Positions 1 through 8,917 are shown, counted from the first letter of the stretch. The stretch is 30,371 nt of DNA from Porphyromonadaceae bacterium UBA4702 (GCA_002404675.1 DHKE01000037.1:1-30371), one strand, 5' to 3'. Notes: generated by a model from the sequence alone, not told the origin. Numbers and translations are program-made.

Positions 1-99
1 CAGCCGGAACGCAAGAAAAACCGCGTAAGAGAAACTCCCAGAACAAGCCGTTATGGGACAAAAAAAGGAAGAATTACAACGCGGAAACTCTACTTGTAG
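1..99 (+). CDS. Possible 3' end of an unidentified gene (partial)
   Basis: Frame 1 is open from the window edge to a TAG stop at 97-99 and would give a basic tail of 32 residues rich in Lys, Arg and Thr. It would converge on the sigma factor gene and overlap its 3' end by 10 bp. An open frame this short is expected by chance fairly often, and no family is recognisable, so this is only a candidate. The sequence to the left of the window would settle it. Confidence 0.2.
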   Translation, partial: QPERKKNRVRETPRTSRYGTKKGRITTRKLYL

Positions 100-596
100 T
101 CCTTGAGCAGCACCTGCAGCCGTTTGCGGGCAAAATATATCCGGCTTTTGACAGTGCCAAGTGGGAGTCGCATCGTTTCTGCGATCTCGGCATACTTGTA
201 CCCTGCTATATACATAGTAAATGGGATTTTGTACTCGTAGGCAAAGCTGTCGATGGCTGCGGAGATTTCTTTTGCGGCGACTGAGCCTTCCGGGGTTTCG
301 AGGCCTGATTCCTGCGACAGGTTGAGGTGGTAGAGGTCTTCGGTAGTGTCAATGACAGTTGCGCTGCGCACCTGCCGGCGGTAGTTGTTGATGAAGATGT
401 TTCGCATAATGGTGAACACCCACCCTTTGAAGTTGATGTTGTCCACATACTTTTCTTCATTGTCGAGGGCTTTCAGGGTCGTGTCCTGCACAAGGTCTTT
501 GGCAGCGTCACGGCTTGTCGTAAGCTGGTACGCGAAATTCAGGAGGTTGTTCTGAAGTCCGAGCAATCGTTTCTTGAATGAGCTATTGCCAGTCAT
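90..596 (-). CDS. ECF-type RNA polymerase sigma factor
   Basis: This 168-residue protein has the two-domain layout of extracytoplasmic-function sigma-70 factors, which direct core RNA polymerase to a small regulon. The region-2 part (about residues 12-80) contains AAKDLVQDTTLKAL and the helix FKGWVFTIMRNIFINNYRR, which in the family bind core and melt the -10 region. The region-4 part (about 110-165) contains YAEIAETMRLPLGTVKSRI, a helix-turn-helix for -35 recognition. Length is normal. No anti-sigma gene follows within the window; the gene ends near the left edge, so any partner on that side would lie outside. The WYL regulator lies 101 bp upstream on the same strand, so co-transcription is possible, although a small hairpin lies between them. 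The regulon cannot be inferred. Confidence 0.93.
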   Translation of the reverse strand: MTGNSSFKKRLLGLQNNLLNFAYQLTTSRDAAKDLVQDTTLKALDNEEKYVDNINFKGWVFTIMRNIFINNYRRQVRSATVIDTTEDLYHLNLSQESGLETPEGSVAAKEISAAIDSFAYEYKIPFTMYIAGYKYAEIAETMRLPLGTVKSRIYFARKRLQVLLKDYK

Positions 597-684
597 TATA
601 GTGGAGAGCTATAGGTTATACTATGTGTTGCTTTCAAGTACAACGCCGGGCGGCGCGGCAAAGTTGAGAGGCGACTGTTAAAAC

Positions 685-697
685 GTTGGCGGCCAAC
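685..697 (-). terminator. Weak hairpin just after the WYL gene
   Basis: A 5-bp stem (GTTGG/CCAAC) with a 3-nt loop sits directly after the WYL stop codon, and on the minus strand is followed by GTTTTAA. It could be a weak intrinsic terminator or attenuator before the sigma factor gene. The stem is short, so this is a tentative call. Confidence 0.25.
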
Positions 698-1618
698 TCA
701 CTTGCAGTCCTTGTACATGCCGGCGAGCGCGTGGACATATTCAGCCACCTCGCGGCGCACGTTTTCCGGCGAGATTACCTCGACCATATCGCCCATGCTG
801 AGGATATGCAAAATGAAGTCGTATGACGGGGCAACATATACCTGAAAGTCGGCGTATGCCTCATCCTCGTCGTCCGGAATATGTGCTTTAATCTCGCGCT
901 GGGAGGGGTGGATGGGCAGTGACCTCATATAATACAGGTGGCGGCCGTATGCGCGGACCACTATGTTGCAAGGCTTAACACCCAAGCCGACGACCACGCC
1001 GAAAAAGCGCGAGAAAAACTCTTCCGCGTCGAAGTCATCGGGATAGCGGAAGATGCGCTCCACCGGCTCCAACTTGACGATACGGTCCAGTCCGTAAACG
1101 CGCAGCTTTTCGTCTTCGCCCCTGCCGAGCAGATACCAGCGGTTCTTGTGCAATTTGACGCAATACGGCTCGATGTCATACGTCCTCTCCTCGCCGCCGA
1201 ATGACCGGTAAGTCATGCGTATGACACGGTTCTCGCGCATTGCGGCGAGCAGCGGCGAGAGGAACACGAGGCCTGAAGGTATCTCCTCGACCAATATGCG
1301 GTCTGCAATCGACTTGTTGCCCGAGATTATATCTCCGACAGCGAAGGAATCGACCATCCATTTGCGCAGCTTGTTCTCTTCGAAGGCTTCGGGATTGCTG
1401 ATATAATACTTGTAACCGTTCTTTTTAGAGCAGCATATAAATATGCCGTATGAAGTCGATATGCTGCCGCACCACCGCTTGAACGTGCAACGCGGCAGCG
1501 GTTCACCTCTGCTAAGTTCCTCATTATCTCTCCACTTCTCCGAAATTTCGGCAAGCGTGATGCTGCCTGCATCCTTAATGGTTTTGATGAGCCATAAATA
1601 CTTCTCTGCCTGTGTCAT
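698..1618 (-). CDS. WYL-domain transcriptional regulator
   Basis: This 306-residue protein matches the usual Bacteroidetes WYL regulator architecture. It has an N-terminal winged-helix-like region (about residues 1-75), a linker, a WYL domain at about 125-185 with the signature W161-Y-L-L-G and a preceding IEPYCVKLHKNR strand, and a C-terminal WCX-like extension (about 215-306). WYL domains are Sm-fold ligand sensors, often proposed to bind nucleic acid or nucleotide ligands, and such regulators frequently flank accessory or defence-related loci. The gene is transcribed away from the seven-gene operon that begins at 2110 and shares its 491-bp upstream region, so it is the best candidate regulator of that operon (inference). 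A -33/-7 promoter lies about 50 bp upstream of the ATG. Function as activator or repressor is not visible from sequence. Confidence 0.9.
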   Translation of the reverse strand: MTQAEKYLWLIKTIKDAGSITLAEISEKWRDNEELSRGEPLPRCTFKRWCGSISTSYGIFICCSKKNGYKYYISNPEAFEENKLRKWMVDSFAVGDIISGNKSIADRILVEEIPSGLVFLSPLLAAMRENRVIRMTYRSFGGEERTYDIEPYCVKLHKNRWYLLGRGEDEKLRVYGLDRIVKLEPVERIFRYPDDFDAEEFFSRFFGVVVGLGVKPCNIVVRAYGRHLYYMRSLPIHPSQREIKAHIPDDEDEAYADFQVYVAPSYDFILHILSMGDMVEVISPENVRREVAEYVHALAGMYKDCK

Positions 1619-1667
1619 GGTTTTGGTTGTTTGGATTTATATATGAATGATTTGTTGGTTCACGTGC

Positions 1668-1699
1668 CAAAGTTACAAATTTTCGCGCTGCCGTGCAAG
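1668..1699 (-). promoter_or_regulatory. Promoter of the WYL regulator gene
   Basis: On the minus strand, TAACTTTG (1668-1675) fits the Bacteroidetes -7 consensus TAnnTTTG exactly. CTTG at 1696-1699 fits the TTTG -33 box in three of four bases, with a 20-bp spacer. The predicted start of transcription is about 45 bp before the ATG. Confidence 0.6.
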
Positions 1700-1979
1700 T
1701 AAAGTCAGCACGGCAGCGCGACAGTGACATAGTATAAGCTGGTGGTTTATGGGACTGCGGCGCACAGCCTGCAACAGCTGCCGACAGCAGTCCGTATATC
1801 GCTTTACATTGCATCATAGCGCAAAATTAGCCGCATGGTGTCGCATTTAGTGATACACATTCGCAAAAACTGCGATTTTTCTTGCGCAAAAAACGGCTGC
1901 GCTGCCAAGCCGTTCATCACTCATCAAGCGGCAACGCAACATGCTGCAAGGCAAAAGTATCCGCCGCCGGCACAGGTTG

Positions 1980-1996
1980 CTCGCAGGAGCTGCGAG
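1980..1996. promoter_or_regulatory. Candidate operator: inverted repeat upstream of the operon promoter
   Basis: CTCGCA, five bases, then TGCGAG forms a perfect 6-bp inverted repeat ending about 30 bp before the -33 box of the operon promoter. Its position suits a regulator site for the neighbouring WYL protein, but binding is inferred from position only. Confidence 0.3.
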
Positions 1997-2026
1997 GAAA
2001 AATATGCAGATTTTGCCGCTGAAATT

Positions 2027-2057
2027 TTTCGTATTTCAGAATTTATTTATAACTTTG
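2027..2057 (+). promoter_or_regulatory. Promoter of the seven-gene operon
   Basis: TTTC (2027-2030), a 19-bp spacer and TAACTTTG (2050-2057) match the Bacteroidetes housekeeping promoter, with one mismatch in the -33 box and none in the -7 box. The predicted leader is about 45 nt before the ATG at 2110. No other good promoter was seen inside the operon. Confidence 0.65.
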
Positions 2058-2109
2058 TGTCTGACAAAACCAAACAACAATTCAACGGCTCACCAAACTA
2101 TACAGACCG

Positions 2110-3507
2110 ATGAAAAGTACAGCAAAAATAGCATCTATTGGAGCTGCGGCAGTCGCACTGATTGTCGTGGCAATCGTGATTTGGAATATCATTCACAGAG
2201 GAGAACCGACAGCTCCGGACACGAAGTATCTGAAAGAGTACCACAACCTCACCACGGCAGCAGAAGCCAACAGTCTGAAAGGGGATAATCTGGCTCTGTT
2301 TGTGGACTATTCCACCTGCATCGCACAGGGAATGGCCTCACCGTTCTACCAGAAAATGGTGTCGCCGCTGACCGCCGCAACCAGGGAGTACTGGTCAATC
2401 AAGGGAGACACGATAGCCAAGGAAAGCGGCGACGTATACTCGCTGCTCAACAACGTAGTGGAAACGAACTATGCCGCGCTTGACAAGGCTATTGAGCAGA
2501 TGGCAGAGCGAGACAGCGAATCGGTGATGCTCACCGATGGTGAGCTGTTCACGCAGACAATCACCAAAGACTCCCCGAACAACCCGTATATGCACAAGGC
2601 ATTCAAGACATGGCTTCTCAAGGGGCATGACATACACATCCTTGCAGAACCGTACCAAGAGCTGTACAAGGGGAACACATTCAACAAGAAGCGGTTCTAC
2701 ATCATCTTCACCGATGACCGCATGGCCGGCAACATATATGACCGCATACGCGAGGTGGTAGACCTCAAGCAGTTCCAGCAGGTGGACGAGTTCCACCTGA
2801 GCGGCAACTACCTCTGGGCCGTGCCGGTAGACGAAAAGGGCAACTCCGCAAAGCACTCCACTCCGGCCGAAGAGCTGGCAGCTGAAGTCACTGGCTACGG
2901 CAACTATAACTATGAGGTACAGGACTGGCCAATCGAATGGAAAGACATCTATAACCTCGTCATAAATGCGCCGGACTCGATAACCGGTGAACCGCTGCCC
3001 AACGGCAAGAAAGTAATAAGCGGCCTACGCATCAACCGCAACGCCTTCGGCTGCTACCGCATCAAGAACATCGGCGTGCGGGCAACTGTCATCAACACAG
3101 ACTATACCGACCTGTACAACAGACGAGAGGCCGGTGAGGAGGTCAATGCGTTAAAGCCCAAAAACGAAGTGCCGCTCAACAACTTCATCGTGTTTGACGC
3201 AAACGAGTTCTACAAGCACAGCAACGTAGACCTGTACTTTGACGTGGAAAACTTTGCTCCCGATGCCGAGTTGACAGGTGACCCGTTCAACTATATCAAG
3301 CTCGAAATCGTGATTACCGAGCTCGAGAACATCCTTGGCAACAGCATCGACATGTTCAACTTCGACTCGATGGTCAACGAAGGTCAGACCAACATCTCGA
3401 TTTCGGAGAGCCTGAAGAACTGCGTGTTCGACCCGGAACTCACAGACCGTCTGAAAGGGAAAGTACTATACACCATATATATAAAGACCAACAAATACAG
3501 CAACTAA
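2110..3507 (+). CDS. Membrane-anchored protein with VWA-like domain (operon gene 1)
   Basis: This 465-residue protein has an uncleaved-looking N-terminal TM helix (about residues 7-27), then a mainly soluble part. Residues about 60-205 look like a von Willebrand A fold: a first strand LALFVDYSTC gives D66-x-S68-x-C70 where a MIDAS motif would read DxSxS, a later strand ends in LTDGEL (T142-D143-G144), and the strand KRFYIIFTDD follows. The last S/T of the first MIDAS segment is Cys, so metal binding may be altered. The C-terminal 250 residues look beta-rich and match nothing I recognise. It is the first gene of a tight operon, 15 bp before the next. VWA proteins accompany both FtsZ-like and Ter systems, which fits the neighbours. 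The VWA call rests on short motifs and needs a profile search; the TM anchor and operon position are firm. Confidence 0.8.
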   Translation: MKSTAKIASIGAAAVALIVVAIVIWNIIHRGEPTAPDTKYLKEYHNLTTAAEANSLKGDNLALFVDYSTCIAQGMASPFYQKMVSPLTAATREYWSIKGDTIAKESGDVYSLLNNVVETNYAALDKAIEQMAERDSESVMLTDGELFTQTITKDSPNNPYMHKAFKTWLLKGHDIHILAEPYQELYKGNTFNKKRFYIIFTDDRMAGNIYDRIREVVDLKQFQQVDEFHLSGNYLWAVPVDEKGNSAKHSTPAEELAAEVTGYGNYNYEVQDWPIEWKDIYNLVINAPDSITGEPLPNGKKVISGLRINRNAFGCYRIKNIGVRATVINTDYTDLYNRREAGEEVNALKPKNEVPLNNFIVFDANEFYKHSNVDLYFDVENFAPDAELTGDPFNYIKLEIVITELENILGNSIDMFNFDSMVNEGQTNISISESLKNCVFDPELTDRLKGKVLYTIYIKTNKYSN

Positions 3508-3522
3508 AATACATTCAACGAC

Positions 3523-3909
3523 ATGAACACCGTAATAAGAACGCTTCAGCAGCTTCACCAAGCACAGGCATACGCATGGGTATACGGGCTGATATTAGCC
3601 GGCATCGCACTCGGCATCGCAGTCCTCATCGCATTCCTCATACCATGGCAAAGCAACCGGCGCTGCTACATCAAACGCCGCATCTGGTTCATCGTCATCG
3701 GGCTGGCACTCCCCTGCTGCGGGTGGCTGTACCACACATTCTCTGTTGCCCCTCGGATCCACACCTCCGGCTTCAAAAGCATGTACCAGACGACCAACAT
3801 GTATGTCCTGCTGACGAGCATCGCGCTGTATGCGGTCATCGGCGTTGTGCTGATGTTCGCATTCCGCAACTCTAAACTTGGCTCAATACTCGGCAAGAAA
3901 AAAGACTGA
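3523..3909 (+). CDS. Small three-TM membrane protein (operon gene 2)
   Basis: I do not recognise a family for this 128-residue protein. Three hydrophobic segments are clear: about residues 16-41 (VYGLILAGIALGIAVLIAF), about 53-72 (WFIVIGLALPCCGWLYHTF) and about 92-118 (VLLTSIALYAVIGVVLMFAF). The short C-terminal tail is basic (GKKKD). It is 15 bp after the VWA-like gene and 5 bp before the tubulin-like gene, so it is surely co-transcribed with them. A plausible role is a membrane platform or partner for the anchored VWA-like protein or the tubulin-like protein (inference from position). Confidence 0.85.
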   Translation: MNTVIRTLQQLHQAQAYAWVYGLILAGIALGIAVLIAFLIPWQSNRRCYIKRRIWFIVIGLALPCCGWLYHTFSVAPRIHTSGFKSMYQTTNMYVLLTSIALYAVIGVVLMFAFRNSKLGSILGKKKD

Positions 3910-3914
3910 CGACT

Positions 3915-5519
3915 ATGGCACAGCAATTTTTCGTACTCGGCATCGGCGGCACGGGCATGCGCTGCATCGAGAGCCTCATCCACCTGTGCGCCATGGGGAT
4001 GTTTGACGAAACGGAGATACACCTCCTCGCCCTCGACACCGACAAGAACAACGGCAATTTCGCGCGGCTCAAAGAGGTCAAAGAGGCTTACCTGAACGCC
4101 AAGGGGCTGAATGGGCAGCAGCGCACCACCCACAAGGACACGTTCTTCTCCGCCAACATAAAGTACTATGAGTTTTCTCCGGACTATGAACAGAAAAGCT
4201 CGTTCAAAGACGTGTTCAACTACGGCGACACGCAATTCAACCACCGCGAGGAGACCGACCTTGCCGACCTGGTGCTTGACCAAAATGTTGAGGAGTTCAA
4301 CCTGCTGCACGGCTACCGGGCACAGACGCACCTCGGCTCGATGATGATGTACCAGTCTATAATCGAGGCTGCACAGGCCTCGGAGAACAACGACCTGAAA
4401 GAGTACGTAAGTGCGCTGATCGCAGCTACAGACGCCAAAGCAAAGGTGTTCATTCTCGGTTCGGTATTCGGAGGCACAGGAGCGTCGTCGATACCGGTAA
4501 TCCCGCGAGCGTTGACACGCGCAGGGGAAATCATGAGCGGCGGCGGTTCCAACGTTCTGAAAAACGTGTATTTCGGGGCAACGCTGCTGACCGCATACTT
4601 CAACTTCAAAATACCAGATGCAGGAGAAGTGAGCCATGAGAGAGTGATCGCCACCAGCGACAAGTTCGCCCTCAACTCACAGGCAGCCATGATGTTCTAT
4701 GCAGACGACACATCGGTCAAGCAGACATACCAGCGATTTTATATGCTCGGCACGAGCGGACTGAATTGGGACCCGCAAGCCGGGACAAAAACCAACAAGA
4801 CTATCACCGGCGGTGCAGCGCAAAAAAACGACTCGCACTACATCGAACTGATGGCAGCGTGCGCGGCACGCGACTTTTTCAACACTGATGATGACCAGCT
4901 GGCTGCAATCAAAGGCAATGCAGAGGCAAAAGCAGAATACCTTTACCGCGCAGTCAACGAGTCTGGCAAACTGGAATACCAGGACTTCGTCGGCAAGGCA
5001 GATCAAACAGAGTTTGCAAAGCGGCTCGGCTGCCTCGTGGCATTCGCGATACTCAACAACGGGGAAGCCGACCTGATGGAATCAGCTCGCTGCGGCAAGG
5101 ACAAGGAAATGCCAGGCTTTGAAAACATCGACCCGAGCCAAGTAAGATACCTGAAGGACTATTTCCGCCTGTTCTTCACCCGTGCAGACGGAGCCGGCAA
5201 CCTCCACGAGGGCTGGCTGCAGCAGCTGCACCGCTCCGCCGGAGGTGGCAGCAACCTGATGCTCAACGCCAAACTGTTTGAGCCACGGACACTCAAAGCC
5301 CTGAACAAACTCGCTTGGAACAAGGATATATATGGAGACGATGCAATAGGCAAAAGCCACAAATTCTCAACCGGCTTGTTCAGTTCTCCGTTCAATGAGT
5401 TCAAAAACCAGTTCCTGTCAATTCTGAACAGCGACAAATCCACCGGGATCACCAACCCCGGGGAGCGGTTCTACAAAATCACATACGACACATTAGTGCA
5501 ACTTTTCAAATTCAAATGA
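3915..5519 (+). CDS. Tubulin/FtsZ-like GTPase-fold protein (operon gene 3)
   Basis: This 534-residue protein opens with FVLGIGGTGMRCIESL (GxGGxG at 9-14), followed by the strand EIHLLALDTDKN, a Rossmann-type nucleotide-binding start. At 185-192 it has FGGTGASS, the place and form of the tubulin/FtsZ G-box (GGGTGSG in FtsZ), after the strand AKVFILGSV. This matches the bacterial tubulin-like family (the Pfam tubulin-like group, related to the FtsZ-like families that Makarova and Koonin linked to membrane remodelling). It is longer than FtsZ, with a large C-terminal region (about 330-534) I cannot assign. It is not the cell-division FtsZ, because the G-box is altered and no division genes are nearby. 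It lies 5 bp after the three-TM gene and 7 bp before the ATPase gene. Polymerisation and GTP hydrolysis are inferred, not shown. Confidence 0.85.
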   Translation: MAQQFFVLGIGGTGMRCIESLIHLCAMGMFDETEIHLLALDTDKNNGNFARLKEVKEAYLNAKGLNGQQRTTHKDTFFSANIKYYEFSPDYEQKSSFKDVFNYGDTQFNHREETDLADLVLDQNVEEFNLLHGYRAQTHLGSMMMYQSIIEAAQASENNDLKEYVSALIAATDAKAKVFILGSVFGGTGASSIPVIPRALTRAGEIMSGGGSNVLKNVYFGATLLTAYFNFKIPDAGEVSHERVIATSDKFALNSQAAMMFYADDTSVKQTYQRFYMLGTSGLNWDPQAGTKTNKTITGGAAQKNDSHYIELMAACAARDFFNTDDDQLAAIKGNAEAKAEYLYRAVNESGKLEYQDFVGKADQTEFAKRLGCLVAFAILNNGEADLMESARCGKDKEMPGFENIDPSQVRYLKDYFRLFFTRADGAGNLHEGWLQQLHRSAGGGSNLMLNAKLFEPRTLKALNKLAWNKDIYGDDAIGKSHKFSTGLFSSPFNEFKNQFLSILNSDKSTGITNPGERFYKITYDTLVQLFKFK

Positions 5520-5526
5520 TACGGCT

Positions 5527-8500
5527 ATGTCAAAAGCACTTCTGATAAACAGCGAGGTGGTACTCGCAACTGGCACAGAACAGGGCAGTTGGTCACAGAT
5601 GACCCAAGCCTCGACATATATACGCGGCATCCAGACCGGAGACATACTCAAGGACGCAGATGCCCGCACCCTCAATGCCCTTATTTCAGGCGTGCCTACG
5701 CCGTGGGCCCGCGCCAAGCTGTTCAAATACGCGCTCGATTCGCTCCATAAGCCCGACCCCAGCGAGGCGAAAGGGCTGACCAAAATGTACCAGATGCTCC
5801 ACGGCGAATGGCGCGGACTTCTGGCAGTGATAGCACTGTATCCCGACCGCATCAGCTTCTCAAAGCCGGTGGTCATGAACACCAAGGGCGGAGACTATGA
5901 CATCGCCGCAGCCTTCGGCCGCATGCTCTTTGACGACAGCGACGTATGGTCTGACCAAAAAGCATTGGCAACAAACCCCGATGCGCAGCCGTATCTGCAC
6001 CTTATATATTACCGCAGCCAGCTCGTCGGCGGCACATCTCCCTTCACCGGCGTTTTCACCGGCGTGGACTATTCAAAGCTCGACAAAGCCTCTGACATAC
6101 CATGGTACCGCAACGGCAAGTTTGAAGACCCGATGCGCTACCTCTCGCCGGAGCAGATACAGAAAGTCTACCTGTTCGTCAAGAACTTGGCCAGCCATGC
6201 CCAGCAGTTTGAGAGAGACATCAACTCCCAGCGAGGCAACAACAAAACGCCAATCGCCCTCGACGGATTCAAAAACATGATCCAAAAATGGCAAAAGGAG
6301 CTGGAGGCAAAAGGCAACAACCTGCGCGAGAAAGGGCCGGTGGCGCAATACGGGTCGCTGCGCCAGCCGTTTGCCGACCTGTTCGACAGCAAAGTCCCCA
6401 TATACCTGAAGAAAGACTTCACATTCAGCTATACCGACGACGGCAATTCGGAGACGATATGCGACATCCAGGAGCTGCTGAGCGCAGACACATACGTCAT
6501 GGGCTGGGCAGAGCCCGAGAAACAGCGGCCGAAACTTGCTGACGCCCCCGTCTACTTTCTCAAAGTCAGCGACATCAAGACCGGCGACACCGGCTATTTC
6601 AGCGTGCCGCTGTCAGAGAAAGGCATAGACATATTCAAGAACAACCTGGGCAGCATACTCGGATACACCGACGGCGGCAACACGCGGCTGACGGCGCACA
6701 TCACCGATGCGGGGATGCTGGCGGTTTCGCTCGTAGTGGAGATAGACGGAGAGAGCGTCACCCTCAACGACCGCGAATACAACATCCACTGGGTGCAGAG
6801 CCAAGGGCGTGTGATAGCATGGCCCAACTTCGTCTCTGACAAGTGGAACAGGTATTACCTCTTCTCCGAGTTCTCCGACGGCTCGCAGGAGCATTTCGAG
6901 CCTGTATTCCGCTATAACAAGGAGATACTCAAGACCATAGACGGCAATTTCCTGACAGCGAAATACAAGCCGACACCCGAGGAGGGACGAAAAGTCAACA
7001 TACAGCAGCTGGCAAAATACCCTGCCGGCCAAGGCGACGACCTGCCGAAATATGACATCATACAGGCCGACAAGCCCTTCTGCGGACTTATGGCATCGGT
7101 TTCCGTGGCTGGCAAGCCGCGCAATGCGGGCTTCCTGATGATGCGCAAGGACGTGGTCAAAGACCTTACAGACACTCCGGCAAACCAGCCCGCCGACATA
7201 GGCTTCGACTTCGGCAGCAACAACACCTGCGTATTCTACAACGCTGGCGACACCGGCGCAAAGCCCGTCGAGTTCGGCAATTACCGAGCAGTCCTCGTGG
7301 GGCGCGAGAACAACAACCCCAAGGCGATAGCCGAGAACAACGAGCTGCTGTTCTTCACCAACTACCCCTCGGAGAACGGCCAGATAAAATCGTGGCTGCA
7401 TGAGCATGACTCACGCTACATCACCTACACCGAGGCAGAGGAGATAGCCGGCGGCGTGCCTGTAAACCGTCCGAATGTGCTGGTGCGTGAAATGAATGAA
7501 TTCCAAATCACGACACAGGCTGGTGTGCTGCACTACAACATGAAATGGCTCGACGGCGACGACGGCAATAAAAAGAAAGGAGCGTTCCTCAAGTCGGTAT
7601 GGCTGCAGGCGTGCGCTTTCCTGTACACAAAGCGCATCAGCCCGCAACAGATCATCTGGAGCTTCCCAGGCTCGATGATGGATTCCGACCGCAACAACTT
7701 GGGACTCATATACGAGGCTTTATGCAAGATAACCCCATACGGGACGCAGCCGACAACTTCCCGTGACAAGACCACGGAGGCGGAGGCTGTATGCAGCTAT
7801 GCCATGTCAAAAGACTTCGGACTGACGAGCAGCAACATGTTCCTCGGGCTGGACGTGGGCGGAAGCACTACAGACATCATGCTGATAGCCAAGAACAAGG
7901 ACAACGTAGCGTCGCTGATGCGCGAAAGCTCCGTAAGGCTCGCAGCGGGCGTGTTCTTCGATGCCGTGACCAAATCGAGACTGTTTCAGGAGGCACTCAT
8001 CTCCTTCCATGAGGGACACAAGACAGACGTGTATGTCGAGAACATACACGATATGAACGAACACCCCGAGAAAGCGCCCTACTTCCTCAACAGCATTTTC
8101 GACCAGCTGAAGACACAGGGCGACTACGACACATTCTACGACTCACTCGCCAACAACGCCAAGGTCGTGTTCACAATACCGGCGTATGTGAGCGGACTGC
8201 TGCTACTCTACTCCGGCATGCTCATCGGCAAGGTCATCAAGGACAACAGCCTCGACAACATCGAGACTGTTGAAATCATGCCCTTCGGCAAGGGAGGCCG
8301 CATATTCCACTGGCTGCGCCATGCCGCCGGCACACACCCCACAGAGGACTTCTATTCCGACTGCCTGAACGCCGGGCTGAAGCTCATACTCCCCGAGAAA
8401 AGCCTCAGGACACGATACCGCGACGAAATCGAGGGCGACTGCAAGACCGAGGTGGCCCGCGGACTGTGCGCTCCCAGGCCGTTGGCAGTAGTCGAGACTG

Positions 8501-8904
8501 CCGCCGACAGCGACATCTGCGGCGAAACCGGAGTGACTTACTTCCAGAACGGAGAGAGAGTACCCGTTGCCGCCGACGAGGAGTTGACCGGCGACAAGTT
8601 TGCCGACAGCATGGGCAACTTCGACTTCAAGGATGTCGGCAACTTCAGGAAGTACATGGAGCTGTTCATCAACTTCGTGAGCCAGCGTACCAACATCTAC
8701 CGCGATGCCGGCTCCTCGCTGAACGACGACCTCGACGACCTGCCCACACGCATCGCCCAGTTCTGCACCGACGACCCGGAATACCGCAAGGCGACACGCA
8801 ACCAGCAGAGCGGCAAGGACAAAGGCTTCCACTACCACCAGCCCATCATCATCGCCGAGGGCGCATGCTTCCTGAAAAGCCTCGTCAAGAAGGTGTTCCG
8901 TTGA
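5527..8904 (+). CDS. Large actin/Hsp70-fold ATPase, possibly SrfB-like (operon gene 4)
   Basis: This 1125-residue protein has two halves. Residues 1 to about 550 match no domain I recognise. From about 555 the ASKHA (actin/Hsp70) fold begins: phosphate-1 strand IGFDFGSNNTCVFYN (D561, G563), phosphate-2 motif LGLDVGGSTTDIML (D776-G778-G779-S-T-T-D783) and an adenosine-type motif MPFGKGGRIFHWL (about 918-928). These sit in the right order and spacing for ATP binding. Large proteins of this type next to tubulin-like genes are often labelled virulence factor SrfB; I consider that label likely but not certain, since I judge it from motifs and size. There is no signal peptide, so it acts in the cytoplasm. 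It starts 7 bp after the tubulin-like gene and ends 13 bp before a second Hsp70-like gene. Confidence 0.85.
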   Translation: MSKALLINSEVVLATGTEQGSWSQMTQASTYIRGIQTGDILKDADARTLNALISGVPTPWARAKLFKYALDSLHKPDPSEAKGLTKMYQMLHGEWRGLLAVIALYPDRISFSKPVVMNTKGGDYDIAAAFGRMLFDDSDVWSDQKALATNPDAQPYLHLIYYRSQLVGGTSPFTGVFTGVDYSKLDKASDIPWYRNGKFEDPMRYLSPEQIQKVYLFVKNLASHAQQFERDINSQRGNNKTPIALDGFKNMIQKWQKELEAKGNNLREKGPVAQYGSLRQPFADLFDSKVPIYLKKDFTFSYTDDGNSETICDIQELLSADTYVMGWAEPEKQRPKLADAPVYFLKVSDIKTGDTGYFSVPLSEKGIDIFKNNLGSILGYTDGGNTRLTAHITDAGMLAVSLVVEIDGESVTLNDREYNIHWVQSQGRVIAWPNFVSDKWNRYYLFSEFSDGSQEHFEPVFRYNKEILKTIDGNFLTAKYKPTPEEGRKVNIQQLAKYPAGQGDDLPKYDIIQADKPFCGLMASVSVAGKPRNAGFLMMRKDVVKDLTDTPANQPADIGFDFGSNNTCVFYNAGDTGAKPVEFGNYRAVLVGRENNNPKAIAENNELLFFTNYPSENGQIKSWLHEHDSRYITYTEAEEIAGGVPVNRPNVLVREMNEFQITTQAGVLHYNMKWLDGDDGNKKKGAFLKSVWLQACAFLYTKRISPQQIIWSFPGSMMDSDRNNLGLIYEALCKITPYGTQPTTSRDKTTEAEAVCSYAMSKDFGLTSSNMFLGLDVGGSTTDIMLIAKNKDNVASLMRESSVRLAAGVFFDAVTKSRLFQEALISFHEGHKTDVYVENIHDMNEHPEKAPYFLNSIFDQLKTQGDYDTFYDSLANNAKVVFTIPAYVSGLLLLYSGMLIGKVIKDNSLDNIETVEIMPFGKGGRIFHWLRHAAGTHPTEDFYSDCLNAGLKLILPEKSLRTRYRDEIEGDCKTEVARGLCAPRPLAVVETAADSDICGETGVTYFQNGERVPVAADEELTGDKFADSMGNFDFKDVGNFRKYMELFINFVSQRTNIYRDAGSSLNDDLDDLPTRIAQFCTDDPEYRKATRNQQSGKDKGFHYHQPIIIAEGACFLKSLVKKVFR

Positions 8905-8917
8905 CCCGTAGAGCGAC

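Larger units (their letters stand above)
1619..2109. other. Divergent regulatory region between WYL gene and the seven-gene operon
   Basis: This 491-bp stretch has no convincing gene. It holds back-to-back promoters (minus strand at 1668-1699, plus strand at 2027-2057). It also has an inverted repeat at 1752-1758/1787-1793 (GGACTGC/GCAGTCC), three CGCAAAA-type motifs near 1819, 1860 and 1884, and a compact inverted repeat at 1980-1996. Short open frames here lack coding character. It is a natural place for WYL operator sites. Confidence 0.6.

Noticed and set aside
1575..2288. Small open frames in the WYL/operon intergenic region
   Set aside because: They overlap the promoters and the starts of both real genes and lack coding character.
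3915..5519. Plasmid or phage segregation tubulin (TubZ/PhuZ)
   Set aside because: No replication, partition or phage genes are nearby; the protein is larger, and the operon context with TerD and Hsp70-like proteins fits the chromosomal tubulin-like family better.
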